Shown one piece after another: positions 63,735-64,000 of a stretch of 64,000 nucleotides of DNA (the first letter of the stretch is position 1; every line of letters starts with the position of its first letter). Origin of the DNA: Geomonas azotofigens. Its GTDB lineage: Bacteria > Desulfobacterota > Desulfuromonadia > Geobacterales > Geobacteraceae. Below the pieces are notes generated by a model that worked only from the letters and a program-made list of their open reading frames with translations, was not told the origin of the DNA and did not search any database. The stretch is from contig NZ_JAHLME010000008.1 of NCBI RefSeq assembly GCF_018919395.1, positions 62,001 to 126,000 of the forward strand. Reading direction: 5' to 3'. The translations under genes were made by a program, and so were the position numbers.

Positions 63735-64000
63735 ATGGCTATCACCAAAGAAGAAGTAATCAGCTTCATTGAGAACATGTCCGTCCTCGAACTTGCTGGC
63801 CTCGTGAAAGAGCTCGAGGAGAAGTTCGGCGTTTCCGCAGCAGCTCCGGTTGCTGTCGCTGCTGCTGGCCCGGCTGCTGGCCCGGCTGAAGCCGCTGAAG
63901 AGAAGACCGAGTTCGACGTCATCCTGAAAGCTGCTGGCGCCAACAAGATCGGCGTCATCAAGGTCGTCCGCGGCCTGACCTCCCTGGGCCTCAAAGAAGC
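63735..64000 (+). CDS. rplL: 50S ribosomal protein L7/L12, 3' end missing
   Basis: Flexible stalk protein that recruits translation factors. The dimerisation domain (residues 1 to about 32), the Ala/Pro/Gly-rich hinge (about 36-54) and the start of the C-terminal domain ([24 protein letters not shown]) are visible. The window ends after 88 codons of an expected 122-127. TGGAGGAG precedes the ATG. Confidence 0.97.
   Translation, partial: MAITKEEVISFIENMSVLELAGLVKELEEKFGVSAAAPVAVAAAGPAAGPAEAAEEKTEFDVILKAAGANKIGVIKVVRGLTSLGLKE

Overview
This is a GC-rich chromosomal window from a deltaproteobacterium of the Geobacter group (Desulfuromonadota; Geobacter, Geomonas or Citrifermentans-like). The assignment rests on the gene order lptC-lptA-lptB-rpoN-hpf-hprK-rapZ-PTS, hopanoid genes, a class I iron-sulfur fumarase, UbiE/MenG, abundant two-component proteins, and the ribosomal/tuf block. 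It is inferred from gene content, not from a database search. Almost all of the window is core chromosome. I see no phage, insertion sequence, CRISPR array or rRNA operon.

Layout. 1-1717: GDP-fucose synthesis (gmd, cut by the window edge, then fcl). 1922-10519: LPS export (lptCAB), sigma-54 (rpoN), ribosome hibernation factor, HprK, RapZ and a PTS chain (EIIA, HPr, EI) with no sugar permease, so it looks regulatory. 10516-14238: hopanoid side-chain genes, hpnG divergent from hpnJ-hpnK plus a small membrane protein. 14398-19747: a DUF3108 envelope protein, asnS, a secreted PDZ/glutaredoxin-like pair, an HD-GYP response regulator, a mini helix-turn-helix protein and a CheX-like protein. 19908-26117: fumarase, then a surface lipase-like lipoprotein with a FadL channel. 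26365-32157: two methyltransferases, a CdaA-YbbR fusion diadenylate cyclase, a LysM-NlpC/P60 hydrolase and a radical SAM-TPR protein. 32352-41754: envelope block with a lipoprotein, a giant AsmA protein, an NtrY-like kinase, lpxC, a UbiB kinase and a phasin-like protein. 41910-49095: a solo GspE/PilB ATPase, msrA, a hybrid kinase, glgC and a ChaN-PDZ lipoprotein. 49527-53743: leuB, two different aspartate-semialdehyde dehydrogenases in tandem, and truA. 53867-58539: rplM-rpsI, argC, a YgiQ-type radical SAM enzyme, a YciI-like protein and a DUF2917 protein. 58943-64000: tRNA-Thr/Tyr/Gly/Thr-tuf-rpmG-tRNA-Trp-secE-nusG-rplKAJL, with rplL cut by the window edge.

Three themes recur. Envelope building links LPS export, lipid A commitment (LpxC), hopanoids, AsmA, the peptidoglycan hydrolase and c-di-AMP synthesis. 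Regulation runs through sigma-54, the regulatory PTS, HD-GYP/CheX and two membrane kinases. Intergenic DNA carries several palindromic repeat families. The clearest is a 106-127 bp inverted repeat present three times (17573, 54781, 56027), two copies of which bracket argC.

The best leads are the CdaA-YbbR fusion with a promoter lying inside its terminator loop, the hpnG/hpnJK locus with a small transporter-like protein but no glycosyltransferase, the tandem unlike Asd enzymes separated by terminators, the lipase-FadL pair with a palindromic upstream site, and the repeat families. None of these is proven to be a new system.
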